NCBI RefSeq assembly: GCF_004362715.1
Contig: NZ_SNYC01000004.1
Location: forward strand, 62,001 to 126,000
Source of the DNA: Pedobacter metabolipauper
GTDB lineage: Bacteria > Bacteroidota > Bacteroidia > Sphingobacteriales > Sphingobacteriaceae
Length of the DNA stretch: 64,000 nt
Reading direction: 5' to 3'
A program made the position numbers and the translations under genes. The notes beneath the pieces were generated by a model that saw only the letters and a list, made by a program, of their open reading frames with translations, did not search any database and was not told where the DNA came from. Shown here piece by piece: positions 9,178 through 16,263 of this stretch; position 1 is the first letter of the stretch, and each line of letters starts with the position of its first letter.

Positions 9178-9714
9178 ATGATACTGTCCGATAAGCGAAT
9201 ACTGGAAGAAATAGAAAAAGGAACAATTATAATTGAACCATTTGATGGGGAGTGTCTGGGTACAAACTCGTACGATGTCCATTTGGGCAAATACCTGGCT
9301 ACTTATAAAGACAGGATCCTGGACGCAAAAGAACACAATGCGATAACACATTTTGAAATCCCAAAAGAAGGGTATGTACTGCATCCCGGAACATTATACC
9401 TTGGGGTAACCTTAGAGTACACGGAAACCCATGCACACATTCCTTTTTTAGAGGGAAAATCCAGCACTGGAAGACTTGGAATAGACATTCATGCCACTGC
9501 TGGTAAGGGCGATGTTGGGTTTTGCAACACCTGGACCCTGGAGATCTCTTGCGCACAGCCTGTACGCATTTATGCAGGTATGCCCATTGGACAGCTCATC
9601 TACTTTATGGTTGAAGGTGATATCCAGACCATGTACAATGCAAAGACGAATGCCAAATACAACAATAAAACCACCAAACCTGTAGAAAGCATGATGTGGA
9701 AGAATAAATTCTAA
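9178..9714 (+). CDS. dcd: dCTP deaminase
   Basis: dCTP deaminase converts dCTP to dUTP, feeding dTTP synthesis and helping keep the dCTP pool in balance. The 178-residue protein has the trimeric dUTPase-like fold signature: MILSDKRILEEI at the start, LGTNSYDVHLGKYL, the active-site segment GKSSTGRLGIDIHATAG, and RIYAGMPIGQLIYF near the end. The length fits the monofunctional enzyme. The gene is alone, transcribed away from the PPTase gene, and is followed by a perfect 38-base palindrome that may terminate it. Confidence 0.95.
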   Translation: MILSDKRILEEIEKGTIIIEPFDGECLGTNSYDVHLGKYLATYKDRILDAKEHNAITHFEIPKEGYVLHPGTLYLGVTLEYTETHAHIPFLEGKSSTGRLGIDIHATAGKGDVGFCNTWTLEISCAQPVRIYAGMPIGQLIYFMVEGDIQTMYNAKTNAKYNNKTTKPVESMMWKNKF

Positions 9715-9732
9715 GTCGAAGAACTAAGTTTT

Positions 9733-9770
9733 TAATAATGCCTCAATATACGTATATTGAGGCATTATTA
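9733..9770 (+). terminator. perfect 38-bp palindrome after dcd
   Basis: Bases 9733-9751 are exactly the reverse complement of 9752-9770, centred on atac|gtat with no loop. It lies 18 bases after the dcd stop and is followed by only a weak T stretch (ttattt). It probably acts as a terminator or RNA-stabilising hairpin for dcd. An ATG at 9738 lies inside it and would extend the next gene, but the signal peptide argues for a later start. Confidence 0.65.
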
Positions 9771-9782
9771 TTTAATGCTCAA

Positions 9783-12476
9783 ATGCTTATGAGACGTAAC
9801 TTATCCCTTTTCTTCTTATTCATTGTGGCTTGCGCAGCCCTTGCTTACAAGATCGATGACGATCCATTTTCTGTATTAATAAAGAAAATGCAGGATTATA
9901 CCGAGAAATACCCCCAGGAAAAGGTACATCTTCATTTAGACAAGCCTTACTACGCGGTTGGTGATGACATTTGGTTTAAGGCTTATGTGATCAACTCCCA
10001 AACCTCAAAACCTTCTTCAATCAGCGGAATCCTTTATGTTGAGCTGATCAATGAAAAGGACTCTGTAAAGCAGCAGCTAAAATTGCCGCTGATGGATGGT
10101 ATTAGCTGGGGTGACTTTAAGCTTCCGGATACTTTTACGGAAGGCAATTACCGCATAAGGGCCTACACCCAGCTGATGAGGAATGCTGGTCCGGAATTCT
10201 TCTTCGACAAAACCATTCAAATTGGAAACTCATGGGCCAACCAGGTTTTTACCAGTACAAAATACGAGTTTAGCAAAGAGAACAATGCCGATAAAGTAAA
10301 TGTAAGCATCGACTTTAAAGATAAAGATGGTAAGCCTTATGTGGAAAACGACGTTTCTTATGATGTACAGCTCAACTACAAGAGTATGGCCAAAGGTAAA
10401 GCGGTTACCGATGCGCAGGGAAAAATAAACCTCAGCTTTCTAAATAGCCAGCCGGCATTGTATAAATCCGGAAAGATCATTGCCACTTTAACCCTTCCTG
10501 ATAAAAAGAAAATAACCAAGGAGTTTCCTGTTAATGCAGCTTCATCTGCCGTTGATGTTCAGTTCTTTCCTGAAAGTGGCAATATGTTGTTAGAAATGCC
10601 TAATAAAATCGGAATAAAGGCGGTAAACGCGGCCGGTTTGGGCGAAGATATTAAGGTGTCTATCCTGAATAAGGATGGTTTAGCGGTAACAGAATCTGCT
10701 ACAGAACACCTGGGTATGGGCAATTTTATGCTGGTTCCGGAAACGGGACAAACGTATTCTGCTAAAGTAACGTTTAAAGATGGTTCACAACGTACCATGA
10801 GCCTGCCAACCGTTGTACCGGAAGGTTACATCATCTCCACCAGCAGCAATGAAGAGAATATAGTCGTTAAGATCCTGATCAGTAAAAAATTTGTAGGGCA
10901 GGGTGAGCTTAGGCTTGTTGCCCAGCATAGCAGCAACGTCTATTTTACTGTTAAAACAAGCAGCCAGAAACAAGTGGCCGTAGCCTCTATTCCAAAAAAA
11001 GATCTGCCATCTGGCATTATTCAGCTTACCCTGTTCTCTCCGGCCAATCTGCCTATTTGCGAGCGCCTTGTATTTGTGAACAATGGAGCTGACCAGATCA
11101 ATACTACGATCTCTACCTCAAAAACAAGCTACTCACCAAAAGAAAAAGTTGACATCACCCTTCAGGCCTCTAACAGCAGTAAGCCTGTTCAGGGTAGCTT
11201 CTCTGTATCGGTAACCAATACCGCTTCTGTAAAGCCAAATGAAGAAAGTGAAAGCAATATATTAAGCTCCTTATTGCTGACTTCGGATCTTGCAGGCTAT
11301 ATAGAAAAACCCAACTATTACTTTTTAAATAAAGATGAAAAGGCGCAGAGGAACCTGGACAACCTGATGCTTACCCAGGGATGGAGCAGGATACTGTGGA
11401 AAAACGTATTGAGCAACACTCCGCCTGTTACCCGGTTTCAGGCAGAGAAAACCATGCAGATTAGCGGTACTGTTACCACCTATGGCAACAAACCTGTTCC
11501 AAAAGGTAAGGTATCCTTATTTTCATCCTCCGGTGGCTTTTTTGCTACAGACACTTTAACTGATGATAAGGGACGTTTTGTATTCGAACTGAGTTTTACT
11601 GACAGCACCAAGTTTATTGTTCAGGCAAGAAATGAAAAGGGCAGAAAAAGTGTAGACATCAAAATAGATGCAGTACCAAACCAGGTTGTTACCAGGAACA
11701 AAAACACCGGCGACATTGAGATCAATGTAAATGAAGCCCTTTCCGGGTATTTAAAACAAAGCCAGAATTATTTTGATGAACTGACCAGGCGCGGTGTTCT
11801 GGAACGAAGCATTGTATTGAAAGAAGTAAACATTACTGAGAAAAAGAACCCGGCCAAAAATTCTTCCAACTGGAATGGTGCCGGAAATGCCGATCAGGTA
11901 ATTACCGCAGACCAGATTAAAAACTGTATGACCCTTTCTCAGTGTCTGCAGGGAAGAGTTGCAGGAATGATCATGAGGGCAGGTGTACCTTATCTGATGA
12001 GAAATGGCGGACAAATACCAATGACGATCATGGTTGATGGGATGAATGTTGGTTCTGATTTTCTGGATAATATTGTTGTGGATGATATAGAAACCATTGA
12101 GGTTTTGAAATCTGTTGGAACTACGGCCATTTATGGCTCAAATGGAGCTGGCGGTATCTTACTCATTACAACAAAACGAGGGGAAGCCCGCTCAGCGGCC
12201 TCTTTTTTTGCCCCCGGCATTATCACTTATAACCCAAAGGGATTTAGCCTTTTAAGGACTTTCTACTCTCCAAAATATGATGTGGAGACCCCCGATAACA
12301 GGTCCGATTTCAGGTCTACCGTATATTGGAACCCTCATATTGTAACCAATGAAAGCGGAAAAGCCGAATTCAATTTTTACAATACCAGCGAGACCGGAAC
12401 ATACCGGATTGTAGTGGAGGGTATGGATCTTTTTGGTAATATTGTACATGCCGTACATACCTATGAAGTAAAATAA
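9783..12476 (+). CDS. secreted MG2-like protein with TonB-receptor plug domain
   Basis: A large exported protein. I chose the ATG at 9783 (9789 is equally possible) because it puts a signal peptide (RRNLSLFFLFIVACAALAYK) at the N-terminus; an upstream in-frame ATG at 9738 lies inside the palindrome. Residues about 30-130 resemble an MG2 (alpha-2-macroglobulin-like) domain: EKVHLHLDKPYYAVGDDIWFKAYV. More Ig-like beta domains follow. Residues about 700-790 form a TonB-dependent receptor plug, with QCLQGRVAGM, MVDGMNVG, IETIEVLKSVGTTAIYG and GAGGILLITTKRGE. No C-terminal beta-barrel of receptor length follows; instead another Ig-like segment ends the protein at 897 residues. Bacteroidota carry many such proteins and their role is not established; it is likely periplasmic or at the cell surface. 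Confidence 0.8.
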   Translation: MLMRRNLSLFFLFIVACAALAYKIDDDPFSVLIKKMQDYTEKYPQEKVHLHLDKPYYAVGDDIWFKAYVINSQTSKPSSISGILYVELINEKDSVKQQLKLPLMDGISWGDFKLPDTFTEGNYRIRAYTQLMRNAGPEFFFDKTIQIGNSWANQVFTSTKYEFSKENNADKVNVSIDFKDKDGKPYVENDVSYDVQLNYKSMAKGKAVTDAQGKINLSFLNSQPALYKSGKIIATLTLPDKKKITKEFPVNAASSAVDVQFFPESGNMLLEMPNKIGIKAVNAAGLGEDIKVSILNKDGLAVTESATEHLGMGNFMLVPETGQTYSAKVTFKDGSQRTMSLPTVVPEGYIISTSSNEENIVVKILISKKFVGQGELRLVAQHSSNVYFTVKTSSQKQVAVASIPKKDLPSGIIQLTLFSPANLPICERLVFVNNGADQINTTISTSKTSYSPKEKVDITLQASNSSKPVQGSFSVSVTNTASVKPNEESESNILSSLLLTSDLAGYIEKPNYYFLNKDEKAQRNLDNLMLTQGWSRILWKNVLSNTPPVTRFQAEKTMQISGTVTTYGNKPVPKGKVSLFSSSGGFFATDTLTDDKGRFVFELSFTDSTKFIVQARNEKGRKSVDIKIDAVPNQVVTRNKNTGDIEINVNEALSGYLKQSQNYFDELTRRGVLERSIVLKEVNITEKKNPAKNSSNWNGAGNADQVITADQIKNCMTLSQCLQGRVAGMIMRAGVPYLMRNGGQIPMTIMVDGMNVGSDFLDNIVVDDIETIEVLKSVGTTAIYGSNGAGGILLITTKRGEARSAASFFAPGIITYNPKGFSLLRTFYSPKYDVETPDNRSDFRSTVYWNPHIVTNESGKAEFNFYNTSETGTYRIVVEGMDLFGNIVHAVHTYEVK

Positions 12477-12486
12477 AAATAGATTG

Positions 12487-13248
12487 ATGAATACAATACG
12501 AGTAACCATAAAAGATCATTTGAGCATCATTACGCTAGACAGGGGAAAGTCTAACGCCATGAACCGCGAAATGATTACCGAGCTAAATGATATTTTAAAG
12601 AACATTTCATCAGACCAGAATATTGCCGGCGCAATGATTACCGGTAAAGATCATTTCTTTTCTGCCGGCTTAGATCTGATTGAGCTATACAATTATAACG
12701 AACAGGAGGTTGCTTCTTTCTGGAAGCTTTTTCTGGAGTTTACAGCAACCATTACCGCGTTTAAGAAACCGCTTATTGCGGCTATAAATGGCCATAGCCC
12801 TGCTGGCGGATGCGTCATTGCATTGGCTTGTGATTACCGGGTGATGGCTGAGGGAAATTATATTATTGGGCTAAATGAGGTTCCTGTTGGAATTATTGTA
12901 CCCAACAGTATTTTTAGCCTGTATGCTTTTTGGCTTGGCAAAGGAAATGCATCCAGAAGCCTGCTGGAAGGAAAGCTGTTTACCCCTGACGAAGCCTTGA
13001 AGATTGGGCTGGTTGATGAGCTGGCTAACCCGGCGAGCATTTTAACAGCGGCTGAGCGGAAGATTAGAAAATATATGAGCATGGAACGCAATACCTGGGA
13101 GCAAAGCAAGCTGAACATCCGGGAGGACCTGATCCGTGCAACCACGGCTGATCAAAGTGAATCTTTGGAGCTTATGCTTAAACAATGGTGGTCTCCCGCA
13201 ACGCGAAGCATTCTAAAAACAATTATCGATAACCTGCAAAAGAAATAA
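12487..13248 (+). CDS. enoyl-CoA isomerase-like crotonase (ECI1-type)
   Basis: A 253-residue crotonase-fold protein; ATG at 12487 is preferred over an in-frame TTG one codon earlier. The oxyanion-hole segments are FFSAGLDL (Gly61) and NGHSPAGGCVIALACDYRV (residues 101-119). Only one catalytic glutamate is at the expected place, Glu131 in IIGLNEVPVGIIVP; the second glutamate loop of true hydratases is replaced by a hydrophobic segment. That pattern, and the PAGGC and GLNE...GII strings, resemble mitochondrial delta3,delta2-enoyl-CoA isomerase as I remember it. Such enzymes move double bonds during beta-oxidation of unsaturated fatty acids. The next gene, a dienoyl-CoA-reductase-like SDR, starts 3 bases after its stop, supporting that role. 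A plain hydratase remains possible. Confidence 0.8.
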   Translation: MNTIRVTIKDHLSIITLDRGKSNAMNREMITELNDILKNISSDQNIAGAMITGKDHFFSAGLDLIELYNYNEQEVASFWKLFLEFTATITAFKKPLIAAINGHSPAGGCVIALACDYRVMAEGNYIIGLNEVPVGIIVPNSIFSLYAFWLGKGNASRSLLEGKLFTPDEALKIGLVDELANPASILTAAERKIRKYMSMERNTWEQSKLNIREDLIRATTADQSESLELMLKQWWSPATRSILKTIIDNLQKK

Positions 13249-13251
13249 GTC

Positions 13252-14127
13252 ATGTTTAATGAGCCAATGTTAAGAGATGATGCCTTAAAAGGAAAAACTA
13301 TAGTCATTACCGGTGGCGGTACAGGACTTGGGAAGGCAATGGGTACTTATTTTCTGCAGTTGGGTGCAAACCTGGTGATCACCAGCCGTAAGCTGGATGT
13401 ACTGCAGAAGACAGCTTCAGAAATGGAGCAGGCAACTGGCGGTAAAGTATTGGCGCTTGCCTGCGATGTTCGTGAATATGAACAGGTAGAGCAGGTACTT
13501 GCAGAAAGCATAAAAACCTTTGGAAAGGTAGATGGATTACTGAATAATGCAGCAGGAAACTTTATCTCACCCACAGAGCGCCTGTCTGCCAATGCATTTT
13601 CTTCCATTATTGACATTGTGTTAAAAGGCTCGGTGAACTGTACACTGGCCTTTGGAAAACACTGGATCAAAGAAAAACAACCTGCCAGTATTTTAAATAT
13701 TGTAACAACTTATGCCTTTACCGGATCTGCTTATGTAGTACCTTCTGCCTGCGCAAAGGGTGGTGTATTGGCCATGACCCGCTCTCTGGCTGTAGAATGG
13801 GGCAAATATGGGATCCGCACCAATGCGATAGCTCCCGGACCATTCCCAACCAAAGGAGCGTGGGAACGGTTGCTGCCTGGTGATCTTGCTGAAAAGTTTG
13901 ACTTCAAAAACCGTGTTCCATTAAAACGTGTTGGTGAGCACCAGGAACTTGCAAACCTTGCTGCATTTTTGATCAGCGACTTTGCCGGCTACATCAACGG
14001 GGAGGTAATTACCATTGATGGTGGAGAATGGTTGCAGGGTGCTGGTCAGTTTAATGGCCTGGAAGCAATCCCTAATGAAATGTGGGATGCTTTTGAGCAA
14101 TTAACAAGATCAGCTAAAGGCAGTTAG
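13252..14127 (+). CDS. SDR oxidoreductase, probable 2,4-dienoyl-CoA reductase (DECR1-like)
   Basis: A 291-residue short-chain dehydrogenase. The nucleotide-binding motif is TGGGTGLG (residues 20-27), followed by ITSRKLDVL, where the Ser-Arg-Lys suggests NADPH preference. NNAAGNFISPTERL (98-111), YVVPSACAKGGV with Lys169, EWGKYGIRTNAIAPGP and the ending TRSAKGS closely resemble mitochondrial 2,4-dienoyl-CoA reductase as I remember it, including the replacement of the usual SDR Tyr-x-x-x-Lys by a Ser/Ala context. The enzyme would reduce 2,4-dienoyl-CoA to 3-enoyl-CoA, the substrate of the isomerase encoded 3 bases upstream. The two genes therefore look like an auxiliary beta-oxidation operon. 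Its stop lies 1 base from the stop of the convergent fabH-like gene. Confidence 0.85.
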   Translation: MFNEPMLRDDALKGKTIVITGGGTGLGKAMGTYFLQLGANLVITSRKLDVLQKTASEMEQATGGKVLALACDVREYEQVEQVLAESIKTFGKVDGLLNNAAGNFISPTERLSANAFSSIIDIVLKGSVNCTLAFGKHWIKEKQPASILNIVTTYAFTGSAYVVPSACAKGGVLAMTRSLAVEWGKYGIRTNAIAPGPFPTKGAWERLLPGDLAEKFDFKNRVPLKRVGEHQELANLAAFLISDFAGYINGEVITIDGGEWLQGAGQFNGLEAIPNEMWDAFEQLTRSAKGS

Positions 14128-14128
14128 C

Positions 14129-15175
14129 CTACCACCTGATCAGTGCGCTTGCCCAGGTAAACCCAGATCCAAAAGCGGCCAGGCAAACCAGGTCGCCTTC
14201 CTTGATCTTGCCGGCTTCCCATGCCTCGCACAACGCAATAGGAACAGATGCTGCCGTAGTATTGCCATATTTTTGGATATTGTTAAATACTTTGTCGTCT
14301 TCCAGACCAAGCAATTGCTGCACATACTGACTGATGCGGAGATTGGCCTGGTGAGGAACCAGCAAATCGATATCTTTTTCAGTCAGGTTATTTGCCGTTA
14401 ATGCTTCCTTAATGACTTCCGGAAACTTAACAACCGCTTTCTTAAAGACCGCTGGTCCATCCATGTAAGGCAATGCAGCGCCTCCTTCTAATTGTTCGGT
14501 TGTCATAAATAAACCGCCTAATTCCTGATCCGGATAGGCAGGTTTATCCTTTAACCACTTGTTGGCATGAGAGCCCGGATAGAACATAGCGAGAATCTCT
14601 GCTTCTGAGCCATCGCTATGCAAATGGGTGCTTAAAATTCCCTGGTCTTCATTTTGTGCCGCCTGCAATACAACTGCACCAGCCCCGTCTCCAAATATGA
14701 CAGATACATTCCGGCTTCTTGTTTCAAAATCCATTGCAAATGAATGTTTCTCACTGCCCACAACCAGAATATTCTTATACATACCTGTTTTAATGAACTG
14801 GTCTGCTACAGACAAGGCATAAATAAATCCGGAACACTGGTTACGGATATCAAGGGCCCCTACCTCCTTCATTTTCATTTCACGCTGCAGCAATACCCCG
14901 CAGCCAGGAAAATAATAATCAGGGCTTAACGTTGCAAAAACAATAAAATCAATGTCCTGTGCGGTGATCCCTGCACGTTCAATAGCTATTTTAGCAGCTT
15001 CTACACCCATGGTGGTGGTGGTTTCTTCTAACCTGTCTGCAAAACGGCGTTCTTTAATTCCCGTTCTTTCCTGGATCCATTCATCATTGGTGTCCATGAA
15101 ACGCGAGAGATCGTTATTGGTGTAAACATTTTTTGGAACGTAGTAACCGATACCGGCGATTTTTGAACGCTGCAT
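14129..15175 (-). CDS. 3-oxoacyl-ACP synthase III family protein (FabH-like)
   Basis: A thiolase-fold condensing enzyme of 348 residues. The catalytic triad of the KAS III family is visible: Cys114 in NQCSGFIYAL, His275 in VPHQANLRI and Asn305 in KYGNTTAASVP. The N-terminus (IAGIGYYVPKNVYTNNDLSRF, then WIQERTGIKERRFA) is also typical. Classic FabH joins acetyl-CoA to malonyl-ACP to start fatty-acid synthesis. The protein is slightly longer than the usual 320-330 residues and has extra loops, as in the second FabH-like group of Bacteroidota, so the substrate may differ. No fab operon surrounds it, hence no gene symbol. Confidence 0.88.
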   Translation of the reverse strand: MQRSKIAGIGYYVPKNVYTNNDLSRFMDTNDEWIQERTGIKERRFADRLEETTTTMGVEAAKIAIERAGITAQDIDFIVFATLSPDYYFPGCGVLLQREMKMKEVGALDIRNQCSGFIYALSVADQFIKTGMYKNILVVGSEKHSFAMDFETRSRNVSVIFGDGAGAVVLQAAQNEDQGILSTHLHSDGSEAEILAMFYPGSHANKWLKDKPAYPDQELGGLFMTTEQLEGGAALPYMDGPAVFKKAVVKFPEVIKEALTANNLTEKDIDLLVPHQANLRISQYVQQLLGLEDDKVFNNIQKYGNTTAASVPIALCEAWEAGKIKEGDLVCLAAFGSGFTWASALIRW

Positions 15176-15244
15176 ATATTTGGTGTTTTAATATTAATTT
15201 TAGGCAAAAATAACTTTAACTACAACATTATTTTGAAATTAGCT

Positions 15245-15252
15245 TATTTTTG
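15245..15252 (+). promoter_or_regulatory. candidate -7 element for clpS, near-leaderless
   Basis: TATTTTTG matches TAnnTTTG and ends 4 bases before the chosen clpS ATG (15257). If used, the transcript would have no or almost no leader. It also argues against a longer clpS starting at an upstream TTG, because that start would lie upstream of the transcript. Confidence 0.35.
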
Positions 15253-15256
15253 TAAA

Positions 15257-15538
15257 ATGTCTACAGAAACAAAAGAAGAAACATTTACATTAGAAGAGAT
15301 CCTGACTTCATTAAAAACCGTTCACCGTTTAATACTTTGGAACGATGATGTAAATACTTTTGACCATGTGATCCACTGCATGATGAAATATCTGGATTAT
15401 TCAGAAAACCAGGCTGAGAAAATTGCATGGGAAGTACATAACAAAGGCAAGTGTGCTGTTCTGGAAGGATCATTCACTGAAATGGAAGTTTACCGTAAAA
15501 TATTACAACAGGAAGGGTTAACCGTTTCTGTAGATTAG
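15257..15538 (+). CDS. clpS: ATP-dependent Clp protease adaptor ClpS
   Basis: ClpS binds proteins with N-degron residues and hands them to the ClpAP protease (ClpC in Bacteroidota). The 93-residue protein has the core signature LILWNDDVNTFDHVIHCMMKYL (residues about 26-47), where the NDDxxTF stretch binds the Clp N-domain, and the later AWEVHNKGKCAVLEGS, which forms part of the N-degron pocket. ATG at 15257 is chosen over an upstream TTG because it gives the normal short flexible N-terminus. The clp protease subunits are elsewhere in the genome. Confidence 0.93.
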   Translation: MSTETKEETFTLEEILTSLKTVHRLILWNDDVNTFDHVIHCMMKYLDYSENQAEKIAWEVHNKGKCAVLEGSFTEMEVYRKILQQEGLTVSVD

Positions 15539-15565
15539 GCGCTTCTGTAATTATTGTTTTATAGC

Positions 15566-16165
15566 TTAACCGAGCTGACCTAATAATTGAGTAAGTTCTT
15601 CCTGCGTGCTTTGCGTTCTGTCTTTAGCGTACCAGCCATGAACCTTTTCAGCAATCTCCATCATATCTGTACTTTCTTTTTTCCATTCTGCAAGAAGATG
15701 CTGTAATACCTGCGGTCTTGGCCCCCACTGGTACATTAGGTTACCTTCAGCATCTAATACCAGCAGTACCGGAATTGCCCTCCCACCGTTTGTTAGATGT
15801 GCGTCAATAAGCGGCAAGTTCTGATCTCTTAATACCAGCTTAAGTTCAAACTGTTCCGGAAAATCTGCAGCGATCTTATTAAACACAGGCACGATCTGGG
15901 CAGCATCTCCACACCACCCTTCTGAGATGACCAGAAAACGATAGCTCCTTTTAATCCCGGACAATACACCCAGAAGCAACTCATTAAGCTGTACGGTTTT
16001 ATCTACCCTGTTCATCCGCTGTACATTCATTTTAGAATAATGTACCATCGCATCAGAATGGTCTGTACCTGTGGTTTTGTGCTCAGATAAAAGCTCATTT
16101 ACCAAAAGACGATAAGCTTCATAGCTTATTCCGTCGTTAACAAAAATATTACTGTAATTGATCAT
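15566..16165 (-). CDS. thioredoxin-family protein with single active-site cysteine
   Basis: A 199-residue cytoplasmic protein of the thioredoxin fold. The start at 16165 (MINYSNIFVNDGISYEAYR) is typical of this Bacteroidota family; further ATGs upstream (16228, 16198) would add a poorly conserved stretch overlapping the divergent gene's region. The active-site region is ISEGWCGDAAQIVPVFNKIA: one Cys, with the second Cys of CxxC replaced by Ala. The cis-proline strand AIPVLLVLDAEG is present. Members with WCGDA are annotated as thioredoxin family proteins without a known substrate. It stands alone, divergent from the outer-membrane gene at 16264. Confidence 0.8.
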   Translation of the reverse strand: MINYSNIFVNDGISYEAYRLLVNELLSEHKTTGTDHSDAMVHYSKMNVQRMNRVDKTVQLNELLLGVLSGIKRSYRFLVISEGWCGDAAQIVPVFNKIAADFPEQFELKLVLRDQNLPLIDAHLTNGGRAIPVLLVLDAEGNLMYQWGPRPQVLQHLLAEWKKESTDMMEIAEKVHGWYAKDRTQSTQEELTQLLGQLG

Positions 16166-16263
16166 ATTTAGCTGTAATAAAATAGTTACGGCCTCCATTA
16201 TTAAACTTCCTGGCCGTTCCTTTGTCAATCCATTATAAATTAATAAAAAAAGAAGAATTCGAG

